The notes beneath the pieces were generated by a model. The model searched no databases, was not told where the DNA came from, and saw only the letters and a program-made list of their open reading frames with translations. Position numbers and translations under genes: made by a program. 32,971 nucleotides of DNA from a virus, in IMG/VR virus record IMGVR_UViG_3300011116_000404, positions 1-32,971 of that record. One strand, written 5' to 3'. Below, piece after piece: positions 1 to 6,984 of this stretch. Within the stretch, counting starts at the first letter, position 1; each line of letters opens with the position of its first letter.

Positions 1-70
1 TCATGCACTCAGGCATTTGGTTGTTCCAGTTGCGCCCAAGTCGGGCCGGGTCATAGTCCATGCTGATCAT
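1..70 (-). CDS. 5' fragment of an unknown phage protein, cut by window edge
   Basis: Only the first 23 codons are present; the rest lies outside the window. The reading begins MISMDYDPARLGRNWNNQ and has an AAGGAG ribosome site eight bases before the ATG. The start overlaps the stop of the upstream gene (67-501) in an ATGA arrangement, so it continues the leftward operon. It shows that the operon extends beyond this window. No function can be assigned from 23 residues. Confidence 0.6.
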   Translation of the reverse strand, partial: MISMDYDPARLGRNWNNQMPECM

Positions 71-501
71 GTGTTCTTCTCCTTGAGTTTGGCTTCAATG
101 GCGCGAGCAAATGTGTTGGGGGACGATCCAGACTCAAATGTCTTTTTCCAAATGGCTTGAATCTCGTCATCACTCAACGGCTTGCGCTGTGGTGGGGCGG
201 TGTAGAGGGGCACCCACATAGGCTTTCCGTTCCATGTCAACGCTTTTAGCTCGTCGGTTAGCTGTTCTTTGAACTGTGTGCCGTGGCCGGTCTTGAGCAT
301 CCACCACACTGGCTCCGGCTCTAGCTGCTCCAGCGCAGTTCGCAGTGCAGGAACCAATTCCATTGCTTGCTTGATCTCTGGATTTTGATTGTGCGGAGCC
401 ATCAAGACCTCTGCTTTGTCTCTTGCACCGTACCACTTAATAATTTCTTCCAATGCCTCTAGCGCTTGCTTAAGCACTGCGCGGTCTACTGTGATGTTCA
501 T
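67..501 (-). CDS. Hypothetical early phage protein, 144 aa
   Basis: No catalytic motif is visible. The N-terminal half is predicted helical (residues 1-60, rich in Ala, Leu and Glu). The middle holds an aromatic stretch, WWMLKTGHGTQF followed by MWVPLYTAPPQR, and then PLSDDEIQAIWKK near the C-terminus; this style is familiar from accessory proteins of proteobacterial phages. The start is chosen because a GGGGAGAG ribosome site precedes it and because its ATG overlaps the upstream stop as ATGA. It is one of a run of small leftward genes that look translationally coupled. Function unknown. Confidence 0.75.
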   Translation of the reverse strand: MNITVDRAVLKQALEALEEIIKWYGARDKAEVLMAPHNQNPEIKQAMELVPALRTALEQLEPEPVWWMLKTGHGTQFKEQLTDELKALTWNGKPMWVPLYTAPPQRKPLSDDEIQAIWKKTFESGSSPNTFARAIEAKLKEKNT

Positions 502-740
502 TTCTCTCCCCTTGCTCTGATAGCTTCTGCAATGTCATCTGCCGCACGAGGCCCATCCCAAGATTGAATCTCACATATACGTGCACACGCCTCACGCTCG
601 GCCTTGACTGCCTTTGCAATCTTGGTCGCGATGTATTTTTCAACAGGAGCCGTGGCCTTGGCCCAGCTACCACCTCGACCAATAACATCCCATCCTTGGT
701 TGTAGATACCTTCAGCAATTTTGTTTTGTAACGTACTCAT
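498..740 (-). CDS. Small accessory phage protein with AEREACxxIC motif, 80 aa
   Basis: A small mostly helical protein. Its middle carries KAVKAEREACARICE and its end is DDIAEAIRARGEK. A similar AERExCxxxC segment and a similar RARG ending occur in the next gene upstream (737-1021), so the two may share a short domain. The ribosome site AAGGGGAC precedes the ATG, and both ends overlap neighbours by four bases (ATGA). The terminal codons of this gene supply the ribosome-binding site of the following gene. Function unknown; such proteins are common in siphovirus and podovirus accessory regions. Confidence 0.75.
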   Translation of the reverse strand: MSTLQNKIAEGIYNQGWDVIGRGGSWAKATAPVEKYIATKIAKAVKAEREACARICEIQSWDGPRAADDIAEAIRARGEK

Positions 741-1021
741 TCTTGTCCCCTTGCTCTGATATCGTCAACGCATTTGAGCGCATCTTCACAGGCTTTGTTC
801 AAAACTTTCCTCGCGCCCACATTCGGTATGCCGACGGTTTCAATAGCTGCGACAAGATTGCTCACAGCGCCGCATACTTTCTCGCACTTCTCACGCTCGG
901 CAGCGATGCAGTCAAAAACCAATGTGCGGAGCATTAACTGGCCGACACTATCGCCATCAAGGTCAAAATAATCCACAAGACCTTGTTCTTCTGCCATGCG
1001 GATGATGTCTTCGCGGTTCAT
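737..1021 (-). CDS. Small accessory phage protein, paralogue-like to neighbour, 94 aa
   Basis: The protein starts MNREDIIRMAEEQGL and carries AAEREKCEKVCG around residues 40-51, resembling the AEREACARIC block of the gene at 498-740. It ends DDIRARGQE, similar to the neighbour's RARGEK. The start has a GAGGCAGGA ribosome site and overlaps the stop of 1018-1230. The matching blocks suggest descent from a shared small domain or convergent pressure to encode a ribosome site at the gene end. No enzymatic motif is visible. Confidence 0.75.
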   Translation of the reverse strand: MNREDIIRMAEEQGLVDYFDLDGDSVGQLMLRTLVFDCIAAEREKCEKVCGAVSNLVAAIETVGIPNVGARKVLNKACEDALKCVDDIRARGQE

Positions 1022-1230
1022 TCCTGCCTCGCTTTCAACATTGCGTCTGCCATGTCATACGCATCTTTTGCAAATACAGACCACGGCCGCTTAAGCGCTG
1101 GATCGGACAACAGTCCTTGCATCGCCTTGGCAGCAAAGTAATCCCGCAGTGTCATGCCTTGATTGGGGTCACCCCAAGACTCCAAAGGTTTTGTTGTTGG
1201 AAACGCTGGCCCTCCTGTGTTGTCACTCAT
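1018..1230 (-). CDS. Conserved small phage protein (GMTLRDYFAAKAMQ type), 70 aa
   Basis: The central sequence GMTLRDYFAAKAMQGLLSD is a recognisable block of a widespread but uncharacterised family in phages and prophages of Proteobacteria. The N-terminus GGPAFPTT also fits that family. The length of 70 residues is usual for it. It lies between two small genes with four-base overlaps at both ends. The ribosome site is a GGGGAGAG stretch immediately upstream of the ATG. Role unknown; no membrane segment or cysteine pair is seen. Confidence 0.8.
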   Translation of the reverse strand: MSDNTGGPAFPTTKPLESWGDPNQGMTLRDYFAAKAMQGLLSDPALKRPWSVFAKDAYDMADAMLKARQE

Positions 1231-1469
1231 TTCTCTCCCCTCTCCCGCCTTGCTTGGTCAATCGCCTCGGCGATGCGTTCTTCCAGTGGGGCCATCTGCA
1301 CGGGCCTTCCACTCCATGTCTCCCACATCCCACGGCGACGGTCATCAATCGTCAGATCACCATTGGGACTGTCTTTGAGCAACTGACCCATCTCCGGGCA
1401 GCTTGCAGTGAACTTCTTCGGCTCCGGCCCATCAGGGCAGATTGTGAATGTGTACGGTAACTTAGCCAT
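1227..1469 (-). CDS. Hypothetical small phage protein, 80 aa
   Basis: The ATG giving MAKLPYTFTICPDG is preferred to longer frames because GGAGGGGG lies directly before it. The protein contains PEPKKFTASCPEMGQLL and TIDDRRRGMWETWSGRPV, and ends with IDQARRERGEK. The RGEK end again encodes the GAGAGAAATG start context of the gene that follows. It overlaps the upstream gene by eight bases. No domain is recognised, so function is unknown. Confidence 0.7.
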   Translation of the reverse strand: MAKLPYTFTICPDGPEPKKFTASCPEMGQLLKDSPNGDLTIDDRRRGMWETWSGRPVQMAPLEERIAEAIDQARRERGEK

Positions 1470-1674
1470 GAATCCCCCTCCAATAAAACGTAGCCATCTG
1501 ACTGATTGACGCGACTGTTTCTTCATCGGCTTCGGCAACGGAACTCCAGCCGCGCATCCACTGTTTGCCGTCCCACTTTGAAAAACGGATGAACCCGAAT
1601 GCGCGATGGCGTCTTTGATAAACGCCGGGACGAACAGGCTTCGTTGTTGCACCAAACCAAGGTGTGAGTTTCAT
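1462..1674 (-). CDS. Hypothetical phage protein with KPVRPGVYQRR motif, 70 aa
   Basis: Short, basic and aromatic-rich protein. TKPVRPGVYQRR near the N-terminus and WDGKQWMRGW in the centre are typical of a small uncharacterised phage family with several Trp residues. The start codon directly abuts AAGGAG, which is too close for a normal Shine-Dalgarno site, so initiation may rely on the upstream AAAGGC or on coupling with the gene ending at 1671. It overlaps both neighbours. No catalytic motif is visible. Confidence 0.65.
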   Translation of the reverse strand: MKLTPWFGATTKPVRPGVYQRRHRAFGFIRFSKWDGKQWMRGWSSVAEADEETVASISQMATFYWRGIHG

Positions 1675-2129
1675 CTCCTTTTGCCTTTCTTTGTTGGGCC
1701 TTTTGTTACCGACCAGTCAGTATCGTGATTACGATTCATGGTTTTTTGGTATATCAGGTTATTGCGTTTGTTATTGGTGCGGACTTGCATTCGCGCTTTT
1801 TTTAGCTCTACATCTTCGGGGGTCTGGGTTCTAAGCGTGTCATAGTTGCTTGTGGCAAGTTTGCGTAGCAGCTCAACGTCTTTTTCTGGCGGTTGATCCC
1901 AAAGTCTTTCACTGACCTTGGGTAAAAAACTCGCAACAAAAACACGTACCCTGATTGTCCAAGGTAGACCGTAATGGGGAATGCGCTTTAGTTTCGGCTC
2001 GCACTCAAAAAACTCTTTACCTGTGATGGCTTTGAACATGAGCGTGGCACCTGAAACTCGCCTGTCCATCCGCCACGCTTTGATAAGACAGGCATCCCAG
2101 TATTCTTGGGGGCTGCTCGGCAAGTTCAT
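1671..2129 (-). CDS. Hypothetical phage protein with basic tail, 152 aa
   Basis: The chosen start MNLPSSPQEYWDACLIKAWRM overlaps the upstream stop as ATGA and has a GGGTGATGAG context. The N-terminal third is aromatic and charged, the middle contains PHYGLPWTIRVRVFVASFLP, and the C-terminus (MNRNHDTDWSVTKGPTKKGKRR region) is strongly basic, which could allow nucleic-acid contact. I do not recognise a family. It sits between the membrane protein at 2126 and the small gene at 1462. Function unknown. Confidence 0.7.
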   Translation of the reverse strand: MNLPSSPQEYWDACLIKAWRMDRRVSGATLMFKAITGKEFFECEPKLKRIPHYGLPWTIRVRVFVASFLPKVSERLWDQPPEKDVELLRKLATSNYDTLRTQTPEDVELKKARMQVRTNNKRNNLIYQKTMNRNHDTDWSVTKGPTKKGKRR

Positions 2130-2338
2130 CTCATCACCCACCACAAAGCCAAGCAAAACAACGCCGTGATGTACAGGACAATCGCAGACGCAGCGGTTGC
2201 CCGCCGCCCCAGTCTCTCCTCCAGCAGCTTACGCTGCAAGGTCTCCATGTCTCGTGACATCTCGTACCTCCTTGGTGGCTCATAGCGTGAACCAATAAGC
2301 ACCTTGCCGGTGTTAAAGGGTAAGGGTCTGGTGCTCAT
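2126..2338 (-). CDS. Small phage membrane protein, 70 aa
   Basis: The N-terminal part reads TGKVLIGSRYEPPRRYEM, a block seen in many uncharacterised phage proteins, followed by a charged helical stretch (residues 28-46) and one hydrophobic segment of about 20 residues (AASAIVLYITALFCLALWWV, residues 49-68). It is therefore probably an inner-membrane protein with its N-terminus on one side and a very short tail. The start overlaps the stop of the HTH gene (ATGA). It could be a superinfection-exclusion, lysis-accessory or unknown protein; nothing in the sequence decides. Confidence 0.75.
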   Translation of the reverse strand: MSTRPLPFNTGKVLIGSRYEPPRRYEMSRDMETLQRKLLEERLGRRATAASAIVLYITALFCLALWWVMR

Positions 2339-2772
2339 ACCACCCCCGTGAACAGGACGCGCAGTCGTTGTTTAAATGACAGCTTGGGTTCTGGCCCAAC
2401 GTATTGGACTTTGACGTTTTGCAACTCAGGCTTCATGGGCGCAAAATTTTCAGCACGTTGGAGCCGCAAAAATTCATTTGCAGCTTCCAAGTCCTTTTGA
2501 TGTCTTTCCAACGCAGCCTTCTGCTTGAAGGGCTTCAGTTCTTGCTGCTTCTTGTCGTGATAGTTCTGGTTGTACACACACTGAACGTCGCAGCCAATCA
2601 TTGCAGCGATCTGACTGGCTTTGTACCCTTGCTCTCGCAGTATGCGGATGCGCGACGCCAGGGTGGGCGGCTTGGCCTTGCGCTTGGTCTTAGCCTTTGG
2701 CTTGGGGATTGCCTTGCCCAGTTTCGAGTTCAATGAGTTTGTCGATGTAGTGTCTTGCTTTGCGTAAGTCAT
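2335..2772 (-). CDS. Helix-turn-helix DNA-binding protein, 145 aa
   Basis: Residues 22-37 are highly basic (KPKAKTKRKAKPP), and residues 38-70 form a helix-turn-helix-like unit: LASRIRILREQGYKASQIA followed by AMIGCDVQCVYNQNY, the pattern of Hin/MerR-like recognition helices where an alternating helix asks for DNA. A charged, probably coiled segment follows (residues 72-105). It is a candidate regulator of phage or host promoters. The start is supported by a near-perfect AAAGGAGGAATAA ribosome site, although this lies inside the upstream DUF3310 gene, giving an 83-base overlap in another frame. Confidence 0.7.
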   Translation of the reverse strand: MTYAKQDTTSTNSLNSKLGKAIPKPKAKTKRKAKPPTLASRIRILREQGYKASQIAAMIGCDVQCVYNQNYHDKKQQELKPFKQKAALERHQKDLEAANEFLRLQRAENFAPMKPELQNVKVQYVGPEPKLSFKQRLRVLFTGVV

Positions 2773-2920
2773 TTATTCCTCCTTTGTGTTTCCAACGGCT
2801 CAGGTACTTGACGGCATTGCCATCGAAGTAACCCAGGCCCCAGTCGTGGATGACATCCCACGTTTCGTAGTTGAATTGCTTGTAGTGGGTTCCACCCACT
2901 TGCGTTTCGTTGGCTGACAA
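2690..2920 (-). CDS. DUF3310-family protein, 76 aa, TTG start
   Basis: The sequence VGGTHYKQFNYETWDVI, then GLGYFDGNAVKYLSRWKHKG and DLRKARHYIDKLIE, is the diagnostic core of DUF3310, a small phage family that includes proteins related to T7 gp1.7, a reported nucleotide kinase. Nearly the entire protein is this domain, which matches the family's usual length. No in-frame ATG exists before the domain; a TTG codon eight bases after GGAG fits as start. The gene overlaps the start of the HTH gene by 83 bases. A nucleotide-metabolism role is inferred from the family only. Confidence 0.85.
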   Translation of the reverse strand: MSANETQVGGTHYKQFNYETWDVIHDWGLGYFDGNAVKYLSRWKHKGGINDLRKARHYIDKLIELETGQGNPQAKG

Positions 2921-2987
2921 AATCGTTTCTCCAGTAAAAACGCCCTGCTGTTGCAGAGCGTGAAGAGTGATGCGACTACCTCCTTCT

Positions 2988-3239
2988 TTACTCAGTGCGC
3001 CAGACGCGGATGCCGTCAGACACGGTTGCAGTTTGGAACTTGGCTTCGTACTTCTCAAGGAAAGCCTTCTTGGCCACCATGAACTTCCTGCGCCAATTCT
3101 CGGTTTCTTTTTTATTGGTAGGGTCACACGCAATTAAGAAGGAGTCACCTACATCCATTTCAATCAACGGAAACGGTGTGGGTTTACGCCCCTTGCGGTT
3201 GACCACTGGCGGGATGCCAGACTCTACTACAAATGCCAT
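2988..3239 (-). CDS. Small conserved phage protein, 83 aa
   Basis: The protein starts MAFVVESGIPPVVNRKGRKP and contains FPLIEMDVGDSFLIACDPTN, a beta-rich block that recurs in small uncharacterised phage proteins. The C-terminal half is helical and basic (WRRKFMVAKKAFLEKYEAKF) and ends in a strand-like TVSDGIRVWRTE. The layout (basic loop, VGDSF strand, helix, strand) resembles small nucleic-acid-binding folds, but that is inference. An AGGAG site precedes the ATG. It is separated by four bases from the upstream gene. Confidence 0.8.
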   Translation of the reverse strand: MAFVVESGIPPVVNRKGRKPTPFPLIEMDVGDSFLIACDPTNKKETENWRRKFMVAKKAFLEKYEAKFQTATVSDGIRVWRTE

Positions 3240-3243
3240 GTAA

Positions 3244-3594
3244 CTACTCCTGTATTACGTTGGTGTCAAGACGCTTCAATATAGCACTTGCAGTAGCGCC
3301 AAGCAATTCCAACTTTTCTTCTAGGGTTTCTTTACCTGTCTCAAACCAGTAGGTACCTAGCATCTTAGTTCCTATACCAGGAATCTGTACGCCATAACCG
3401 GCTACATCCAAAATGTGCATGCCCTCTCGCATCCACTTGGGTAATTCAAATTTGGCGGATTTGAGTCTATGAATAGCTCTGGCTTTGTTACCTCCGTAAT
3501 AAGGTGGGTACACCGTAATCTCACACCACTGCCCCTCGGAGTCTTCATACAAAGCCACGCGGTAAGTCGTGTCTGGGTCGCGTTCACCAAGCAT
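3244..3594 (-). CDS. Hypothetical phage protein, 116 aa
   Basis: The start MLGERDPDTTYRVALYED is chosen because AAAGGAAC lies properly placed before it; longer frames would run into the hairpin region behind the VWA gene. The protein is beta-rich at first (CEITVYPPYYGG), has a central basic helix (ARAIHRLKSAKFELPKWM) and a C-terminal acidic helix (KETLEEKLELLG). No family is recognised. It lies just after the VWA gene, separated by a 44-base gap containing an inverted repeat and a dispersed 13-bp motif. Confidence 0.75.
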   Translation of the reverse strand: MLGERDPDTTYRVALYEDSEGQWCEITVYPPYYGGNKARAIHRLKSAKFELPKWMREGMHILDVAGYGVQIPGIGTKMLGTYWFETGKETLEEKLELLGATASAILKRLDTNVIQE

Positions 3595-3608
3595 ACTGTT
3601 CCTTTCTA

Positions 3609-3632
3609 GGGACCGGGTGTCAAAGAGACACC
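3609..3632 (-). repeat. Hairpin plus dispersed 13-bp motif behind the VWA gene
   Basis: Bases 3609-3621 read GGGACCGGGTGTC, the exact inverse complement of two copies in the control region (12121-12133 and 12305-12317). The last six bases pair with GACACC at 3627-3632 around a five-base loop. No U-tract follows on the minus strand, so it is not a normal intrinsic terminator. On the minus strand TTTGACACCC presents a TTGACA hexamer, but no convincing -10 element follows. Confidence 0.55.
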
Positions 3633-3638
3633 GAAAAA

Positions 3639-4916
3639 TTAAATGGGGACATAAAGAGTCTTGCCGCTCGGGGCTACGATACCCTTGGTGCTGACGCACC
3701 ACAACACAGGCGCAGACCATCCGTCGCCGCCCCAGTCATGCTCGACGTAACCATCCGTGAAGATGATGATGCAGTCAGGCTTGATGTCTCGGGAGTTCAT
3801 GTAGTCCAGCATCGAGCGCACGCGGGTGCCGCCGCCACCCTTGGGCTTGGTCACTTGAGTCAACTGCTCCACAGCATCGGCCTCATACGTCTCGTGTCCT
3901 GCAACTTGATAGTCCCAGTAAATCACATCGACGCACTCAGGTCGAACGGTATCGCACGCGCCCTTGATCTCAGACAACGCACGCTGAAGTTGTGTGTCGC
4001 CTATGCTGCCTGATGTATCGACGCCGATGGTGATGCGCTTGGCTGCCTCGGTGTAGCGGGATGGCATCTTGATACCCTTGCTCATCCAGCGCCTGGACAA
4101 CCTGCGCCACGTGGACAGATCGTTGCCTGATGCGTGTGTCTTCACGAAGTCTTGCAACACTTCTTGCCAATCAACGCTAACCTCCATCAGCGAATCGAGC
4201 ATGCGGTTGGCGCTGCCTGCAACCTTGCCAGCCATGATGGCACCCTGGCGAATCGCCGTGTCGATCTGGGCATGTAGCTGCTTGACCTCATCATCGCTCA
4301 TCTGTGCAGGGCCGCCACTCGTGTCGTGCTCGTCGAACTCCTGCGCTTGGCCACCTGATGCGCTACGAACGGGAGCACCGTTACCTTTGCCAGCACCGGG
4401 TTGACCGGGGCCGGGCTTGCCTTGTCCAGGCTGACCGTTGCCTGGGTTGGGCTTGTTGGCTGCACCTTGCTGCTTGAGCCTGCGATATACCTCGCCCGTA
4501 TCCATGCCATCGTACTGATGATCAAGCGCAGCATGGGGCCAGATCGTGATGAAGGCATCGCCACCCTGTACCAGCGTCTCATCGAGCAGGTTGTTGATGA
4601 TGATATCGGTGGCAGTGTTGGCGGTCTGGGCATCCTCGTCGAACAGATGCTTCCACATCGTCATATGCATGAACATCAGATGGAAGTACTCATGCAAGAT
4701 TACGAAGCGCAGCGTTGCATCGTCGATGCTGTCCACGAACGCACGGCCAAACATCACGTCACGCCCGTTGGTCGCAGCCGTAGGTATGTCAGACACCACA
4801 CGCCACTCACCGATCATGAGCACGCTGGCTACACCCAGGCAACGATCCTCCTGCATGATCTTGGTACGTTGGCGCAGGATGCGCTCTTCTGCTGTCATTG
4901 TGGTTGGTTGAAACAT
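3639..4916 (-). CDS. VWA-like protein with HExxH metallopeptidase domain (DUF2201 type), 425 aa
   Basis: Two domains are visible. Residues 1-130 hold a zinc-peptidase-like unit: FVILHEYFHLM gives HExxH at 75-79, and ANTATDIIINNLL (99-111) matches the conserved Asp/Asn helix of the DUF2201 N-terminal family. A Gly/Pro/Gln-rich linker spans about 150-205. Residues 295-425 form a von Willebrand A domain with an intact metal site: DTSGS at 300-304, GGGGT at 360-364 and FTDGY at 386-390. It directly follows a MoxR-type ATPase gene by seven bases, the usual partner of such VWA proteins. Likely a cytoplasmic ATPase-adaptor or protease complex; the phage role is unknown. A GAGG ribosome site precedes the ATG. 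Confidence 0.9.
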   Translation of the reverse strand: MFQPTTMTAEERILRQRTKIMQEDRCLGVASVLMIGEWRVVSDIPTAATNGRDVMFGRAFVDSIDDATLRFVILHEYFHLMFMHMTMWKHLFDEDAQTANTATDIIINNLLDETLVQGGDAFITIWPHAALDHQYDGMDTGEVYRRLKQQGAANKPNPGNGQPGQGKPGPGQPGAGKGNGAPVRSASGGQAQEFDEHDTSGGPAQMSDDEVKQLHAQIDTAIRQGAIMAGKVAGSANRMLDSLMEVSVDWQEVLQDFVKTHASGNDLSTWRRLSRRWMSKGIKMPSRYTEAAKRITIGVDTSGSIGDTQLQRALSEIKGACDTVRPECVDVIYWDYQVAGHETYEADAVEQLTQVTKPKGGGGTRVRSMLDYMNSRDIKPDCIIIFTDGYVEHDWGGDGWSAPVLWCVSTKGIVAPSGKTLYVPI

Positions 4917-4923
4917 ACTGGCC

Positions 4924-5994
4924 TCACTTCATGATCCAATGATTGGCGTTCACCCAATCGGTGAACTGTTTGATGCTGGCACACTTGGCTGCCTTGGCCG
5001 GAATCTTGAGCACGCCACGGGCGAAGATGCACTGCATCTCCTTGGGCAAACGCTCGATGTACTCCAGCACAGGGATGAGCGTCTCGGGTGTGACGCGGGT
5101 GATGGCACGATGCACCGTCATCATCATGGCTGCTGCGTTGTTCTTAGGCACAGGCGCAACGTCAGGTGCGTTGATGATCGTGTCCCAGGCAGGGAGCTTG
5201 TCAGCCAAGTCAACGAACGCCATCAGGTCAAGCGCGGCACGGGGTCCGATGTTGCCAGCAATCGCTGCCAGGGTCACTGCGTTATCGCCCACTGCACTGC
5301 GCCGATCCTCACGCAACTCAAGCGATGAGAGGAACAACGAGCGAGGAGTCACGAACGACTTGCGCTGCTCCTTGGGGTGGAATATCACCGGGTTGTCAGC
5401 CGGGTCCTCTACGTCCTCGAACGACTGGAACAGCGACGGGGTCTCGTTCGCCCACGCCAGCATCGCATGGTGTACGCCATGCTCCAGCGCCCACTCGATC
5501 CACTCGGTGTTGTTTGCGAAGCGCATCTTGAGGAACGACACACGGTTGCGTGCATGGGGTTGGAACAGATCGCCTACACCTTCAGCGCCCAGGTTGGTCG
5601 CACCCATGACGATGCTACCCTCAGGCAGGGGCTTCATACCTACACGATGCTCAAGCATGATGGGCAGCAGGGCGTTCTGCACAGGGCGTGGTGCCTTGCC
5701 GATCTCATCGAGCAGGATGAACATGGGCTTGCTGCCGTCACCCACGAACAACACGTTAGGCAGGAACCGTGTGACCATCTGCTCACGATCCGTGTCAGGA
5801 ACCTGAATGTCACCCACGTCAAGCTGCGTGCAGTCCACTGTAATGTAGTTGTACTTGTCACCCACCAGCGTGCGGACAACCTGCGGGATGCTGGACTTGC
5901 CTGAACCCATCGGCCCTTCAACGATGTAGGTCTTGTCCATGCCGTTGACAGAGATGAGCTTGGCGATCTGGTTGATTGATAGACGTAAGTCCAT
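4924..5994 (-). CDS. MoxR/CobS-type AAA+ ATPase, 356 aa
   Basis: An AAA+ ATPase of the MoxR class. Walker A is GPMGSGKSS at residues 27-35, Walker B is MFILLDEIGKAP at 91-102, sensor 1 is GATNL at 131-135, and HARNRV near 147-152 is a good arginine-finger candidate. MoxR ATPases work with VWA proteins to remodel or insert cofactors into target complexes; here the VWA partner is the very next gene. The upstream gene is DUF3150-like, a common third member. The start uses CAAGGAGAG, which is joined to a GTTTAACTGG palindrome at 6008-6023. Targets in the infected cell are unknown. Confidence 0.92.
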   Translation of the reverse strand: MDLRLSINQIAKLISVNGMDKTYIVEGPMGSGKSSIPQVVRTLVGDKYNYITVDCTQLDVGDIQVPDTDREQMVTRFLPNVLFVGDGSKPMFILLDEIGKAPRPVQNALLPIMLEHRVGMKPLPEGSIVMGATNLGAEGVGDLFQPHARNRVSFLKMRFANNTEWIEWALEHGVHHAMLAWANETPSLFQSFEDVEDPADNPVIFHPKEQRKSFVTPRSLFLSSLELREDRRSAVGDNAVTLAAIAGNIGPRAALDLMAFVDLADKLPAWDTIINAPDVAPVPKNNAAAMMMTVHRAITRVTPETLIPVLEYIERLPKEMQCIFARGVLKIPAKAAKCASIKQFTDWVNANHWIMK

Positions 5995-6007
5995 GGTATC
6001 TCTCCTT

Positions 6008-6023
6008 GTTTAACTGGTTAAAT
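6008..6023. promoter_or_regulatory. GTTTAAC palindrome fused to the ATPase gene's ribosome site
   Basis: GTTTAACTGGTTAAAT is a near-perfect 16-bp palindrome (arms TTTAAC/GTTAAA). On the minus strand it is immediately followed by the AAGGAGAG ribosome site of the MoxR gene. Near-identical elements occur at 7856 and 10166 in the same position relative to a start codon, and a perfect version lies at 12098. It may be an operator or an RNA hairpin element. Confidence 0.7.
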
Positions 6024-6982
6024 TACAGTGCGAACTTGTCGATGATGTTTTGCATCGCACTGCGGGTGGACTCTTGCAACGCTTTGCTTTCTTTCAGTGA
6101 ATCAATGTCGATGCGAGTGAGCGTGCGCTCCAGCATCTGTCGTGCCTCCTCTAGCTTGGGGTCGTTGGTGATATTGAGATCGCGCAGCAGGCCACACAAC
6201 TCAAGCCCCTGGTCCAGCATAGACTCGTGCAGCTTGGGACGGCGTGCCTTCTTGATGGTGACCTTGAGCACGTTGCCCTCGTCGTCTACCTCCTTGATCT
6301 CTTCGGTGGCATCGGGGTCATGCTTGAGCACGGCATCCATACGTTCACGCACCCACTCAACTTGCTGCTTCACGCGGTCCCACGTACTGGCCAAGGCAGC
6401 AGCCACACGCGCCTCGACGATACCCTCATGCCGGGTCTGCAATTCCTGCAACGCTTCGGTGGCAATGTCTAGACGGAAGTCGCCAGCCATGGGGATGGGC
6501 GAGACCACAAGGTTGAAGTAGAACTTGTCCTTGATCTGACTCTCGGGCGGGTACTCGCTGCGATCAAAGAATGCACCGTTCTCAAACGCTTGCTTGCTGA
6601 CCTCGGTGGTGTACACGTTGCAGAATATCTGCACCAGATCGTTGAAGCGTTTCTCATACTTGGCAGCGTCGGCCATGATCTCCATGTACGAAGAGGTTGT
6701 GATGATGCGCCCGCCGTTGTCATCCCATGGCAGCGTGACGTTGTTGTACCAGTGGCGCACCTCACCACGCAAAGACTTGATCGCCTCCAGTGCAGGTGAC
6801 TCACTGAACAGATGCTTGTGCACGGATGCAGCACGCTTGGAGCGTGCGCCCTTGGCAGCGCCAACCTCGGCCTCAGTCTTCTTGTCTTTCTTGCGTGCCT
6901 CCCACACGCCGATATTCAGGTAGCCCAGCATGGATGCTGATGCGATGGATGGAAGGTTCGCTATAGCTGCGTTCTTATTCAT
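6023..6982 (-). CDS. DUF3150-like phage protein, 319 aa
   Basis: The segment NNVTLPWDDNGGRIITTSSY (residues 80-99), then EYPPESQIKDKFYF (143-156) and SPIPMAGDFRLDI (161-173) follow the pattern of DUF3150 proteins, in which a TLPW-D-G-R motif precedes a PxxGDFR motif. The remainder is helical with long charged coiled-coil segments (180-235, 270-315). In phages and mobile elements this family is found beside MoxR-type ATPase and VWA genes, as here. The start MNKNAAIANL is favoured by an AAGGAGAG site. The assignment is from recalled motifs; a profile search would settle it. Biochemical function unknown. Confidence 0.7.
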   Translation of the reverse strand: MNKNAAIANLPSIASASMLGYLNIGVWEARKKDKKTEAEVGAAKGARSKRAASVHKHLFSESPALEAIKSLRGEVRHWYNNVTLPWDDNGGRIITTSSYMEIMADAAKYEKRFNDLVQIFCNVYTTEVSKQAFENGAFFDRSEYPPESQIKDKFYFNLVVSPIPMAGDFRLDIATEALQELQTRHEGIVEARVAAALASTWDRVKQQVEWVRERMDAVLKHDPDATEEIKEVDDEGNVLKVTIKKARRPKLHESMLDQGLELCGLLRDLNITNDPKLEEARQMLERTLTRIDIDSLKESKALQESTRSAMQNIIDKFAL

Positions 6983-6984
6983 GA

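Noticed and set aside
4401-4934. 177-residue plus-strand frame opposite the VWA gene
   Set aside because: It is an antisense shadow of a gene with clear domains and has no ribosome site or recognisable motif.
4943-5806. 287-residue plus-strand frame opposite the ATPase gene
   Set aside because: The opposite strand encodes intact Walker A/B motifs; the long frame results from codon bias.
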